Positions 26,116 to 35,521 are shown, counted from the stretch's first letter. The stretch is DNA of 64,000 bases from Desulfitobacterium dichloroeliminans LMG P-21439 (GCF_000243135.2 NC_019903.1:1092001-1156000); one strand, 5' to 3'. The notes: generated by a model from the sequence alone, not told the origin. Made by a program: numbers and translations.

Positions 26116-28344
26116 TCACTGAAGACCTAAGCGCTTAAGTTTTTTCCAAAGACCAGTACGGGTAATCCCAAGATAATGAGCAAGAGCCGTTTTATTTCCT
26201 CCGAATTCACCAAGTAAGCGTTCAATTTCTTCCTTTTCGGAATTTCCTTTATATGGATCAGAAACTCGAAGATCAGGAGGGAGATCATGAGACTGAATGA
26301 TGGAATCTTCCACGAATACGTAGAGTCGGTTCATTATATTTTGGAGTTGACGAATGTTTCCCGGCCAAGTGTATCTAAGCAGAATGTCTTGGGCACCGAG
26401 AGAAAGGTCTTTTTCAAGAGTTCCATGAGTCTGGGCAAGGTATCGAAGCATATGCTCGGCTAGTTCTATAATATCCTTCCCGCGTTCGCGCAGAGGAGGA
26501 ATTTTTAATTCTATGGAGTTAAGGCGATAAAGCAAATCTTCGCGGAATTGTCCTTGCTCAACCATTTGATTGAGATCTTTATGAGTTGCGGAGAGAATGC
26601 GTACCTTAACCGGTATAGGCTTAATAGCTCCTAGCGGTTCGACCTCTTGCTCTTGGATAACCCGTAAGAGCTTAGCTTGAAGTTCAGAAGAAAGTTCTCC
26701 AATCTCATCGAGAAACAGGGTTCCGCCGTCAGCTAAAAGAATCTTTCCTCGCTTTCCACCCTTTAGTCCACCGCTAAAAGCTCCTTCGTGGTAGCCGAAA
26801 AGTTCAGATTCTAAGAGGTTAGCAGGTATAGCAGCAGAATTCACCACAATAAAGGGCCCTTGGGCAACCTGACTTGCTTGATGGATGGCTTTAGCGAATA
26901 ATTCTTTACCGGTTCCCGTTTCCCCCGTAATAAGAATCGGAAAATCATATTGAGCGGCCCGGGCAGCTTTTTGAATCGTATCCTGAATGACATCGGAATT
27001 TCCAATAATACGTGAAAATCCAGGAGGAACTGCTCGTTTAGGAGACTGATAGGGAGATTTCTTAGGTGGATGGGATTTCGCGATAGCCCCACCAGAATAC
27101 TGGGGAAGGAGTGTGGCGATTATGGGGCTGAGTTGCTCAGAAGCAACCTTGAATAACCCAGCAAGAAGAGGAGAATATGCTTTTTCATCCATGGCTGAGG
27201 CAGCAAGTACGGCGATGATACTCTCGTTTTGTTCAATAGGAGCGTATAGGATAGATGTAAACCCTTTGCCAAGGAAAGGATCTATGCCCAGTGATTGAGA
27301 ATCGGCAATAGTGTAGTAAACAATACTTTTAGCATGGAGCATTTCGGTCATACCCTTATTGAGAGGCATCCACTCTTTTTCAAAAGGAAGGTTCTCTCCA
27401 ACATTCACCAGGCATTGGTAATTTTGAAGCTGCTTATCGAGGATATAGAGGCTTATGTTTTCAAGCTCAGTGGTGTGCTGTAATTGAGTACAATAGTCAG
27501 TAAGGAAATCAGGAACATGTTCGACTTGAAGATTCTTGGCAACGCTGTGCATATAGGTCGAAGTGGCCATTGTCTGATAGGTGCGTTCCTGGATAATTCC
27601 TGAATGAAAGAAGGCCTGACTGAAGTGCTTGGCGAGCTGGTTAATTAAATAAGCATCTTCGATTTCAAATTGTGAGGGCTTCATGCTACCAAGTAAGATG
27701 GCGCCGATGACCTCGTAATCAAAGAGGATAGGAATTCTCAAGGCTGAACGAAATCCGGTCTGATACAATAAAGGATCTTCACTAAAAGAGAAGCTTTCGG
27801 GATGAAGTGAGGAAGCTAGCTGAGGGGACTCGGTCTCTAGAACCCAGCCTAAACCTGTCTTGCGAATCATTGAGTAGGGAGCATATAAGCTTCCTTCAAT
27901 ACCAAAACCGATGGAGTAAGCATAGCTATATTTGCGAAGATGGGGATCTACCCGCATCAGATCAAATCGCTCGAAAGAGGTCACATCACTGATTAAATTC
28001 ACAATTCGGGAAATGATTTCTTCAGGATCAGTAGTTAGATCTTCTAGACTTCTTTCAAAATGGGAGGGAAGAATTGATGTGCAACTAGATTCCATGCCGA
28101 GAAGTAGAAGGCGGTGAGAATCGCCACTCACCTCAAAAACCTCAACATTCAGTGCAACATGGTGATTAGCTACGGACCAAGTTGTAATATTATTCTTAGG
28201 TTTTAGAGTCAAGAGCATTTTTAGGGACTCAGGGTCCAACGTATGGATTAACTGCTTAGCAAAATAATTGCTGCGTTGAATCGTATCGTTTTCGTCTATA
28301 CGAATTATCCCAAAGGGAAAGGATTCAAAAAGTTCATCTCTCAT
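26116..28344 (-). CDS. Sigma-54-dependent transcriptional activator with PAS/GAF sensing region
   Basis: 742 aa. Residues 1-110 are PAS-like, 140-430 hold two GAF-like domains, 455-690 are the AAA+ core (Walker A GETGTGKE, Walker B GGTLFLDEIGE) and 700-742 a Fis-type helix-turn-helix (NKTALAHYLGITRTGLWKKL). The sigma-54 contact loop reads GAFSGGLKGG rather than the common GAFTGA. AGGAG is 7 nt before the ATG of MRDELFES. It diverges from a doxX gene that has a sigma-54 promoter, so that gene is the likely target. Confidence 0.9.
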   Translation of the reverse strand: MRDELFESFPFGIIRIDENDTIQRSNYFAKQLIHTLDPESLKMLLTLKPKNNITTWSVANHHVALNVEVFEVSGDSHRLLLLGMESSCTSILPSHFERSLEDLTTDPEEIISRIVNLISDVTSFERFDLMRVDPHLRKYSYAYSIGFGIEGSLYAPYSMIRKTGLGWVLETESPQLASSLHPESFSFSEDPLLYQTGFRSALRIPILFDYEVIGAILLGSMKPSQFEIEDAYLINQLAKHFSQAFFHSGIIQERTYQTMATSTYMHSVAKNLQVEHVPDFLTDYCTQLQHTTELENISLYILDKQLQNYQCLVNVGENLPFEKEWMPLNKGMTEMLHAKSIVYYTIADSQSLGIDPFLGKGFTSILYAPIEQNESIIAVLAASAMDEKAYSPLLAGLFKVASEQLSPIIATLLPQYSGGAIAKSHPPKKSPYQSPKRAVPPGFSRIIGNSDVIQDTIQKAARAAQYDFPILITGETGTGKELFAKAIHQASQVAQGPFIVVNSAAIPANLLESELFGYHEGAFSGGLKGGKRGKILLADGGTLFLDEIGELSSELQAKLLRVIQEQEVEPLGAIKPIPVKVRILSATHKDLNQMVEQGQFREDLLYRLNSIELKIPPLRERGKDIIELAEHMLRYLAQTHGTLEKDLSLGAQDILLRYTWPGNIRQLQNIMNRLYVFVEDSIIQSHDLPPDLRVSDPYKGNSEKEEIERLLGEFGGNKTALAHYLGITRTGLWKKLKRLGLQ

Positions 28345-28515
28345 GATCATTCTCCTATGTCGTACCACTATCAGACGTTTACGGTTTTTATTGGAGTTTG
28401 TGCTTCACCAGAAGCAAATCTCCTTATTAATCGATTATACCTGTTCCCAGTTCAGATGTTAACTGGATTCTTCCGAAGACCTTGAAACAGTACATGGAAT
28501 TCAGAATGAACGCAA

Positions 28516-28565
28516 CAGAGTTAACGCTGTTAACACTGTTAACTCTTGCATGTTAAGTAGTTAAC
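28516..28565 (+). promoter_or_regulatory. Candidate upstream activator sites (tandem GTTAAC repeats)
   Basis: Three copies of GTTAACnCT occur at an exact 9-bp step (28520, 28529, 28538), and GTTAAG/GTTAAC follow at 28552 and 28560. They lie 50-90 bp ahead of the -24 box, where activators of this class bind. Confidence 0.6.
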
Positions 28566-28609
28566 CCTTATTAACTTGAGAGGTGGGCAAATTCAAGTTA
28601 ATAAGGGTT
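28563..28609. repeat. 17-bp perfect inverted repeat ahead of doxX
   Basis: AACCCTTATTAACTTGA and its exact reverse complement are separated by 13 bp. The right arm ends inside the -24 element of the sigma-54 promoter, so protein binding or cruciform formation there could affect initiation. Confidence 0.9.
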
Positions 28610-28625
28610 GGCATGAAATTTGCAT
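28609..28625 (+). promoter_or_regulatory. Sigma-54 promoter of doxX
   Basis: TGGCATGAAATTTGCAT matches the -24 GG / -12 GC consensus with exact spacing, 64 bp ahead of the doxX start and next to the divergent sigma-54 activator. The stretch from 28345 to 28688 otherwise holds the repeats listed and no gene. Confidence 0.85.
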
Positions 28626-28688
28626 AATAGATTATTGTAATTAAAAATATGGTAATAACAATCATATTTAACAGGAGGAGTTTAGTTT

Positions 28689-29264
28689 ATGAAAAATCCA
28701 ATCAAATCCGTCATTGCCCTACTTATTCGTTTCTACTTCGGATACTACTTCCTTCATGCAGGAATCGGCAAGTTCCAAAGTGGCTTTAATGGTAACAGTG
28801 TTGGTGGATTCTTAAAGGGAGGTTTAGCCCAAACAGCAGATGCTTTAGCTGCCGCGGGCAAAACAGGAAAAGCGAATGTCACGGATACTTGGGCTTGGCT
28901 CATTAATCATGTATTTTTACCGAATGCCGACGTTATGGCTTTCATGGTTAAATCAGGTGAAGTGCTTATCGGCTTAGGACTTATCCTTGGCTGTTTTACA
29001 ACCTTAGCAGCTTTCTTTGCACTGACTATGAACTTTTCTTTCTTGCTTACGGGAACAGTATCTTCCAACCCCCAAATGGTTCTTGGCTTCTTGCTCATTT
29101 TATACTTTGCAGCCGCATCTGGGGCAATTGGGGTAGATCGCTTCTTTATGAACAAACTGGTCGCTAAGTTCCCCTTCTTGAACAAAGGATTTTTGCAGCA
29201 TTTGTTCCCGGTTGACGAGGGGAATAAGCCAGGACGTTCTAACACAACGAGTCAAGCTGTCTAA
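28689..29264 (+). CDS. DoxX family membrane protein, sigma-54 controlled
   Basis: 191 aa, four membrane segments; starts RFYFGYYFLHAGIGKFQ and contains GEVLIGLGLILGCFTTLAAF. It is a paralogue of the gene at 8154 with a longer C-terminal tail. DoxX relatives act with quinone-linked thiol or thiosulfate oxidation or redox stress. Role unknown. AGGAGGAG before ATG. Own terminator follows. Confidence 0.87.
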   Translation: MKNPIKSVIALLIRFYFGYYFLHAGIGKFQSGFNGNSVGGFLKGGLAQTADALAAAGKTGKANVTDTWAWLINHVFLPNADVMAFMVKSGEVLIGLGLILGCFTTLAAFFALTMNFSFLLTGTVSSNPQMVLGFLLILYFAAASGAIGVDRFFMNKLVAKFPFLNKGFLQHLFPVDEGNKPGRSNTTSQAV

Positions 29265-29360
29265 GAAGAGAGTGCTTTTACCACAGTCCTTGCTAGACCC
29301 AAATTAAACAAGACGATATGAATGATTCAATGTAGTACAATGAATTTTTATTAAAATTGT

Positions 29361-29406
29361 GAGCGCCTGTCCATGAGTGATAATTCAAGGACAGACGCTC
29401 TTTTTT
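29361..29406. terminator. Terminator between doxX and nitroreductase genes
   Basis: GAGCGcCTGTCC/GGACAGaCGCTC with one mismatch and TTTTTT. Confidence 0.88.
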
Positions 29407-29953
29407 ACCGGCAATAATTAACATTCTCTTCAGTAAATCGGGATCGGGGAGAGGTCAAGGATTCATCAGCAGAATAACCGATGACAACACCACAGATCGG
29501 TGTGAGACCAAAAGGGATGCCTATTTTTTCGATGAGCTTAGGATTACCCTTGATGCCTAGCAAAGCCGAATGAATATAACAAGAACCAAGTCCTAGAGCT
29601 GTCGCAGCTATGGTGATGCACGTTACCGCGCAGGAAGCTGTTGCTTCATTTGAAGGGCTCGCAAATGGAGCAGAGAAGAGGAAGAACACAGGGGCACCGT
29701 ATAAGGGTTGGTATCCCTCGACTGCAGCAGGCCCCATTAGAAGCTTATCACCAGAGTTCTTATATTGAACTAAGGCTTGGTCGTTGATTTCCTTAAGTAC
29801 TTCGGGGTTTTCGATGACAGTGATATGAAAAAAACCCACTTTGGGTGCACTATTTCCTGCTCGCAAAAGTTGTGCGATAATTTCGGTTTCTACCGGTTTA
29901 GGCAGATAATTACGTATGCTTTTCCTTAACTCAATTGCCATTAAAGTATCCAT
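29405..29953 (-). CDS. Nitroreductase family protein
   Basis: 182 aa. FMN-dependent nitroreductase fold: AIELRKSIRNYLPKPVETEIIAQLLRAGNSAPKVG at the N-terminus and ALGLGSCYIHS ... PFGLTPICGVVIGY near the end. It reduces nitro or quinone compounds with NAD(P)H, substrate unknown. The ATG with GGAGAGGGG upstream is used, ten codons inside the longest frame. Confidence 0.9.
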   Translation of the reverse strand: MDTLMAIELRKSIRNYLPKPVETEIIAQLLRAGNSAPKVGFFHITVIENPEVLKEINDQALVQYKNSGDKLLMGPAAVEGYQPLYGAPVFFLFSAPFASPSNEATASCAVTCITIAATALGLGSCYIHSALLGIKGNPKLIEKIGIPFGLTPICGVVIGYSADESLTSPRSRFTEENVNYCR

Positions 29954-30256
29954 GATGATGTGCCCCTCTCCAAATTTATCCACTCACAAATTGATGCAAT
30001 AAAAATTTATGAAAGATTGACTTAAATCGATTTCGTAAATGAAATATAAATATTTACATCGCTAAAAAATTATATCATTGTTATCTGCTTTACCCAAACA
30101 GAATATCCCAATTGAATTATGAAGCATATCGACCATTGATCTACTGCTCACCCTTGATAGATGTGTGAAGCTCGTTTTCTTATTGATTTTAAAATCTTTT
30201 ACGATGCGAGCTTGTCACCCATGTCCGGAAGTTTGCATATCATGTATTAAATAAAA

Positions 30257-31216
30257 ATGAATGGGGTGGGTATAGAAATGTTTTGTCAAAGAGTTCCATC
30301 AAGGGATTTTGTACGATTGTCACTCGAACTTCACCTGTTTTTCTTGCGCATCATGAAGGAACACTCTTTTTTCCTGCAAGCTGGATTCTTGTCTAGGGAT
30401 GCTAACTTGGCTAACCAGGCAAGCCAGTTTAGAGAACAATTTAATGCTCTTTTACGTGAGGCTGTCCGGTTAGCTAATCGGAATGTAAGTAACGTTGTCC
30501 TTTCCTCCGGTGAAGTGGTCACGGATAAGACTCTTAGAGCAGAAGAAAAGACCATGGAACTTTCAGATGTACCTTTTGATACCGAGTTAACAGTACAGGA
30601 GTTAGCCCTCCAACCCGGTGCTCCAAATCCATTCTTAGCGCCTGCGGTATTCGAGTTAAATCGACGGGCTATCGCTCTAACCGAGCAACTCATTCAATTT
30701 AAGACCTTGGTTCTCAATGAAATGTTAAGCGGCGATTTGTTTACCTTTAACTTCCCCTTGCTAATAGAGCATATAAGACGTGAAGCTATCTTCTTTGTTG
30801 AACATTTACAGCGTTTACAGAGAAGAGAGCCGATTAATTTAATGCAAGAAATTATTGAAGAAAAGACCTTCTGGGATCAAATTATGCAAGAGCATGCTGA
30901 ATTTATAGCTCAATTACTAGACCCCACAGAGGTTGCCTTAATCAACACAGCGGATGACTTTGCAGATTTATTTGCTTCCCTTCTCGAAAGAATTCGAAGT
31001 GTGGAACAAAATATCTCAACGAGGCTAGTATTGGGTAGGTTGATCACAGAAGAAACCGCAGCCACCAGGGAGATCAGGAATTTCAAGGCGGCGGCTACAG
31101 AAGAAATTTTGGCGAATCAGATCCGATCCATCATCATCCCGCTGCTAGGGGATCATGTGCTAAGAGAGGCTAACCACTTTCTCAGAATCCTAGAGAATCC
31201 AGGGAGCTTGCAGTAG
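30257..31216 (+). CDS. DUF2935 domain protein
   Basis: 319 aa, all helical, two tandem DUF2935-like units. Each begins with a short HxFFxxxMxEHxxFL-type segment (LHLFFLRIMKEHSFFLQAGF; later KTFWDQIMQEHAEFIAQLL). This layout resembles a metal-binding four-helix bundle and is common in clostridia and bacilli, but no function is established. The 273 nt upstream hold nothing I can name. Followed by a weak terminator. Confidence 0.85.
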   Translation: MNGVGIEMFCQRVPSRDFVRLSLELHLFFLRIMKEHSFFLQAGFLSRDANLANQASQFREQFNALLREAVRLANRNVSNVVLSSGEVVTDKTLRAEEKTMELSDVPFDTELTVQELALQPGAPNPFLAPAVFELNRRAIALTEQLIQFKTLVLNEMLSGDLFTFNFPLLIEHIRREAIFFVEHLQRLQRREPINLMQEIIEEKTFWDQIMQEHAEFIAQLLDPTEVALINTADDFADLFASLLERIRSVEQNISTRLVLGRLITEETAATREIRNFKAAATEEILANQIRSIIIPLLGDHVLREANHFLRILENPGSLQ

Positions 31217-31235
31217 AAGAATTCATTACTGAAAC

Positions 31236-31270
31236 TAGGGCAGGATACACTATTCTGCCCTTTGAGTTTT
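31236..31270 (+). terminator. Terminator of DUF2935 gene
   Basis: AGGGCAG/CTGCCCT stem followed by TTGAGTTTT; weak U-tract. Confidence 0.6.
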
Positions 31271-31345
31271 ACATATTTGAGGGTTATCCTCTGGGATGAA
31301 GAATATTTTACCAATTATTATTACCAAACTTTTTTATAGATAGCA

Positions 31346-31405
31346 TTGACAATTGAGCAACCGCTCAACTATGATAATAATCAATGGTTGAACGGTTGAG
31401 CAATC
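31346..31405 (+). promoter_or_regulatory. Promoter and ArsR-type operator of cad operon 1
   Basis: TTGACA (31346) and TATGAT (31370) with an 18-bp spacer. The spacer contains TTGAGC-aacc-GCTCAA (31353-31368), exact 6-bp inverted arms. TTGAAC and TTGAGC half-sites follow at 31388 and 31396. The layout equals that of operon 2 at 61546. Confidence 0.85.
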
Positions 31406-31449
31406 ATTTGCGAAGACTATCTATACAGCGCGAGAAAGGAGGCCAACTC

Positions 31450-31812
31450 ATGGTGAATAAAAATGAAGTGCTCTGCGATTGTGATGTCATCCATGCTGAG
31501 GTGGTCGAGGAAGTCAAGAAGAAGATGCCTGAAGAAAATGTTCTTTATGATTTAGCGGATTTTTTCAAGGTTTTGGGAGATAGCACCCGAGTGAAAATCA
31601 TGTGGGCGCTGGACGAGCGTGAAATGTGCGTGTGCGACTTGGCTGTGCTCTTAAATATGACTAAATCCGCTATATCTCATCAGCTTCGTTCTTTGAAGCA
31701 AGCTAATTTGGTGAAGTTTAGAAAAGAGGGAAAAATAGTTTTTTACTCTCTGTCCGATGACCATGTGAAAGAGATATTTGAAAAGGGATTAGAACATATT
31801 AAGGAAGTCTAG
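31450..31812 (+). CDS. cadC: CadC-like ArsR/SmtB metal-responsive repressor
   Basis: 120 aa. The N-terminal LCDCDVIH cysteines plus EMCVCDL in helix alpha 3 form the CadC-type metal site for Cd, Pb or Zn. SLSDDHVKEIFEKGLEHI carries Asp/His ligands of the second, alpha-5 site. The helix-turn-helix is MTKSAISHQLRSLKQANLV. The ATG after GAAAGGAGGCC is chosen over a longer frame that would cover the promoter. First gene of cadC-HMA-ATPase. Confidence 0.92.
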   Translation: MVNKNEVLCDCDVIHAEVVEEVKKKMPEENVLYDLADFFKVLGDSTRVKIMWALDEREMCVCDLAVLLNMTKSAISHQLRSLKQANLVKFRKEGKIVFYSLSDDHVKEIFEKGLEHIKEV

Positions 31813-31865
31813 CCATTTTCATACCATTTCTAGAAAAAATACGAGAATGTCGAGGAGGAGTTCTT

Positions 31866-32087
31866 ATGAAAAAGACCTTTAGGTTACAAGGCTTAGGATG
31901 TGCCAACTGTGCTGCCAAAATGGAAAATGCCATTTGCGCCTTGGATGGGGTGAATGATGCTACTGTCAACTTTATGACAACGAAGATGGTCATCGAAGGA
32001 GAAGAGGAAAAGATGGCCTCGATTATTGAAGCGGCCGAAAAAATAGTCAAGAAAATCGAGCCCGAAGTTATAGTGAAAAAGGCTTAG
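31866..32087 (+). CDS. Heavy-metal-associated (HMA) domain protein
   Basis: 73 aa ferredoxin-like metal carrier with GCANCAAKME (CxxC). Here the HMA domain is a separate gene ahead of the ATPase, which lacks its own. GAGGAG precedes the ATG. It most likely hands metal to the ATPase. Confidence 0.92.
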   Translation: MKKTFRLQGLGCANCAAKMENAICALDGVNDATVNFMTTKMVIEGEEEKMASIIEAAEKIVKKIEPEVIVKKA

Positions 32088-32105
32088 GCTTAGAAGAGGT
32101 ATAAA

Positions 32106-33950
32106 ATGAAAAATAGACTTTGGCGGATCATTCTTGCGTTTGTGATTTTTATTGCTGCACTGTTTATTAATCCATATTTGTTTGGGCTATCCCTAACATT
32201 ATTTATTGCTAGCTATATCCTAATAGGTGGGGATGTGGTTCTAAGGGCGGGTAGAAATATCCTTCGCGGGAGTGTTTTCGACGAGAACTTCCTGATGAGT
32301 ATTGCGACGATCGGGGCCTTTGCAATTGGCGAATATCCCGAAGGGGTAGCGGTGATGCTGTTTTATCAAGTTGGGGAATTGTTCCAAAGCTACGCTGTAG
32401 ATAAATCAAGAAAGTCTATTACTAGTTTGATGGATATTCGACCGGACTATGCAAATGTAAAACGTGGGGATGAACTGGTTCAGACGGATCCTGATGAAGT
32501 CAGTGTCGGGGAGCTTATCGTGATAAAACCCGGTGAAAGAGTTCCACTTGATGGAAAAGTCTTAGAAGGTTATTCCATGGTGGATACAACCGCTTTGACT
32601 GGGGAGTCTGTCCCCCGAGAAGTTAATGTCGGAGATGATATATTAAGCGGTTGCATTAACCTGAACGGTCTCCTTATAGTAAAAGTAAGCAAAGAATATG
32701 GAGAATCTACAGTGGCCAAGATTTTAGACTTGGTCGAAAACGCCAGCAGCAAGAAATCGAAATCTGAACAATTTATTACTAAATTCGCTCGTTATTACAC
32801 ACCTATCGTAGTAATTATCGCAGTACTTTTAACCATAATTCCTCCTTTGGTCTTTGAAGGCACAACCTTTAGCGACTGGATCTATCGCGCGTTGACATTT
32901 CTCGTGGTTTCCTGTCCCTGTGCTCTCGTTATTTCCATCCCTTTGAGCTTCTTTGGGGGAATCGGCGGGGCATCCAAAAGTGGAATTTTGGTAAAAGGCA
33001 GCAATTATCTGGAGGCCTTGGCTAAGACGGAAATCATCGTTTTCGATAAAACTGGGACTTTGACCAAAGGAGTCTTCAACGTTCAGGAAATTCATCCTGA
33101 AGGTTTAAGCAAAGAAGAGCTTTTAGAGCTTACCGCTTATGCCGAAAGCTTTTCTAACCACCCTATTTCTCACTCCTTGAAGCGGGCGTTTGGTAAAGAG
33201 ATTGATAATGAACGCATTTCAAATATTCAAGAAATCGCCGGGCATGGGGTTTCGGCTCTTATCGATGATCAAGAGGTGATGGCAGGAAACTTCCGCCTTA
33301 TGGAAAAGAATAATATTTCTTATTTTAAGGGTGAAGTAGCAGGAACTGTGGTCCACGTGGCGGTTAATCGCAATTATGCGGGGTATATCTTGATTGCCGA
33401 TGAAATAAAGGCCGATGCAGCACAGGCTATAAGTCAGTTAAAGAACTTAAATATTAAGCATGCATTTATGCTAACAGGGGATACCCAAAGTGTGGGTATA
33501 AAGGTAGCTAAAGATTTAGGTCTAGATAAAGTATATGCCGAGCTTTTGCCTGGGGAGAAGGTCGAAAAACTTGAAGAAATCTTCTCGCAAAAGTCTGAAG
33601 GTGGCAAAATAGTTTATGTGGGTGATGGAATCAATGATGCTCCCGTACTTGCTCGTGCGGATATTGGTATCGCCATGGGGGGCTTAGGTTCCGATGCAGC
33701 TATTGAAGCGGCAGATATCGTTATTATGAATGACGAACCTTCAAAGATAGCCACCGCCATAAAGATTTCTAAGAAAACCTTAAAGATTGCGCGACAAAAC
33801 GCTGGATTTGCTATCGGCATTAAAGTAGCGGTATTGGTTTTAAGCGCCTTTGGACTAGCAACTATGTGGGAAGCAGTGTTTGCTGATGTAGGGGTGACAG
33901 TTCTGGCGATACTCAATTCCTTCCGAGCCATGGATGTGAAAGGTCTTTAG
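32106..33950 (+). CDS. cadA: Zn/Cd/Pb-type P1B ATPase
   Basis: 614 aa. Actuator TGES, metal site SCPCALVIS in the sixth membrane helix (CPC), phosphorylation site DKTGTLTKG and GDGINDAPVLA are all present. CPC without a further His-rich end fits the P1B-2 (zinc, cadmium, lead) group. No N-terminal HMA domain. It exports divalent metal across the membrane. Starts 18 nt after the HMA gene. Confidence 0.95.
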   Translation: MKNRLWRIILAFVIFIAALFINPYLFGLSLTLFIASYILIGGDVVLRAGRNILRGSVFDENFLMSIATIGAFAIGEYPEGVAVMLFYQVGELFQSYAVDKSRKSITSLMDIRPDYANVKRGDELVQTDPDEVSVGELIVIKPGERVPLDGKVLEGYSMVDTTALTGESVPREVNVGDDILSGCINLNGLLIVKVSKEYGESTVAKILDLVENASSKKSKSEQFITKFARYYTPIVVIIAVLLTIIPPLVFEGTTFSDWIYRALTFLVVSCPCALVISIPLSFFGGIGGASKSGILVKGSNYLEALAKTEIIVFDKTGTLTKGVFNVQEIHPEGLSKEELLELTAYAESFSNHPISHSLKRAFGKEIDNERISNIQEIAGHGVSALIDDQEVMAGNFRLMEKNNISYFKGEVAGTVVHVAVNRNYAGYILIADEIKADAAQAISQLKNLNIKHAFMLTGDTQSVGIKVAKDLGLDKVYAELLPGEKVEKLEEIFSQKSEGGKIVYVGDGINDAPVLARADIGIAMGGLGSDAAIEAADIVIMNDEPSKIATAIKISKKTLKIARQNAGFAIGIKVAVLVLSAFGLATMWEAVFADVGVTVLAILNSFRAMDVKGL

Positions 33951-34067
33951 TCCATAGGTTTGGCCCCTTTCATGATTATGGAATTAAAGTCAGCCTCCTT
34001 AGCCTTTTGGACAGAGAATTCCAACGTTTCATATCAGGCGATACTTGAAATGAATAAGCTCCTTAGG

Positions 34068-34115
34068 ACTCCCTATACAGAACTTGGCCTACTACCAAGT
34101 TTCTGTATAGGGAGT
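34068..34115. terminator. Bidirectional terminator
   Basis: ACTCCCTATACAGAA/TTCTGTATAGGGAGT perfect arms with inner CTTGG/CCAAG, between the convergent ATPase and kinase genes. Confidence 0.85.
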
Positions 34116-34119
34116 ATTG

Positions 34120-35517
34120 CTATTGACGATTAATCTGCTCGTTAATGTTTAGAGGAAGTAAGATTGTGAACTGGCTTCCTTCGCCTTGTGTACTTTCAAC
34201 TTTCAAGGTCCCCTGATGAAGGTGGGTGATCTGCTTGACTAAGGCCAGCCCAATGCCCGTACCCCCTGTTTCCCGAGAGCGAGACTTTTCTGCTCGATAA
34301 AACCGTTCGAAGATCAGGGGAAGATCTTGATCGGGAATACCAACCCCCGAGTCACGAACGGATACTTGTATATTCTCCGGATGTGGCTCCATTTGGATTG
34401 AGATTGTTCCCGGACTTTCTGTAAATTTATAAGCATTGTGAAGGAGATTATAGAAAAGGCGAGTCAATAGATATTCATCTCCTTCAATATGGACCGAGTC
34501 CGGCTTATGCCATTCTAGAGAGAGCCCCTTTTCTTGGATAAGTGGGGTAAGTTTATTCACTGTTTTATCGATGAGCTCGCTGATATCCACTTGAGTGAAA
34601 TTCGGTTGTAAGGCACCCATCTCTGCCACATTGAGATCCTTAAGGTCACTGGACAACCCCGTCAAGCGTTCGATTTCTTCATTAATGATGGTAAGGTTTT
34701 CGTTGTCGGCTGGCAGCACTCCATCTTGAAAGGCCTCAATATAGCTACGGATTGAGGTTAAGGGAGTGCGTAATTCATGAGCGATGTCTGCTGTGAATTG
34801 CTTGCGTAGTTGCTCCTGTTTTTTAAGATTATCCGCCATCTCATTAAAAGCTGTTGCTAGTTGTCCCACTTCATCCCTGCTCGTCACAGAAACTTGCTCA
34901 TCAAGATGCCCTTCTCCTACCCGTGTAGCAGCCCTTGTTAAGCGTTGTAAAGGAGATATCAAACGCCGACTAGTCCAATAACTTAATAAACTACCGATAA
35001 GAAGAACTAAGGCGCCGGCAATAAATAAGGATTGGTAAATAGCGGAGACAAAAGATTGATCCGCAGGGTTTAAAACTTTAGCTCGGGCAGGATAACGTAC
35101 CTCTGCGATAGCAAAGACACCTTCAGGACCAACAATCGAGAGCGTTTTGCTTTTCCATTCTTCAATAGAATAATTTAGCCCCATGTCTATGCCCATGTCC
35201 ATATCAGAGTCATTTTGCATCATGGTTTCCATGGGGTTGATAAGTGTTAAAATGGTTTCTCCGGAGGGTTCTTTAATCTGGATATGTGTTCCTAAAGGTA
35301 GGGAGTGCGCGATGGAATTAAGGGAATTTGGATCCCAACACCCATGGCTGTAAAAACTGTTGCTTAAGCGTTCAGGCAGCTGCTCCAAGGTTTCTATAGT
35401 GGAGCGAGCTAGGTAATCACTAAATTGTTTTTGGAATACGTAGTTGACGGATAAGATACTGAATAACAAAGTTATCAGGATAATCGCTAAGAAGGATAGA
35501 AAAAGTCGTTTATGCAT
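34120..35517 (-). CDS. Sensor histidine kinase with a Met-rich extracellular loop
   Basis: 465 aa. Two membrane segments (about 5-25 and 160-180) flank an extracellular domain of about 135 residues that contains METMMQNDSDMDMGIDMG. HAMP follows (182-235), then HisKA with FTADIAHELRTPLTSI, then a HATPase with NLLHNAYKFTE and GGTGIGLALVKQI. Met-rich sensor loops bind soft metals such as Cu(I) or Ag(I) in CusS-like kinases, so metal sensing is likely but not proved. AGGAGG before ATG, 4 nt after the regulator gene. Confidence 0.88.
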   Translation of the reverse strand: MHKRLFLSFLAIILITLLFSILSVNYVFQKQFSDYLARSTIETLEQLPERLSNSFYSHGCWDPNSLNSIAHSLPLGTHIQIKEPSGETILTLINPMETMMQNDSDMDMGIDMGLNYSIEEWKSKTLSIVGPEGVFAIAEVRYPARAKVLNPADQSFVSAIYQSLFIAGALVLLIGSLLSYWTSRRLISPLQRLTRAATRVGEGHLDEQVSVTSRDEVGQLATAFNEMADNLKKQEQLRKQFTADIAHELRTPLTSIRSYIEAFQDGVLPADNENLTIINEEIERLTGLSSDLKDLNVAEMGALQPNFTQVDISELIDKTVNKLTPLIQEKGLSLEWHKPDSVHIEGDEYLLTRLFYNLLHNAYKFTESPGTISIQMEPHPENIQVSVRDSGVGIPDQDLPLIFERFYRAEKSRSRETGGTGIGLALVKQITHLHQGTLKVESTQGEGSQFTILLPLNINEQINRQ

Positions 35518-35521
35518 GTCT

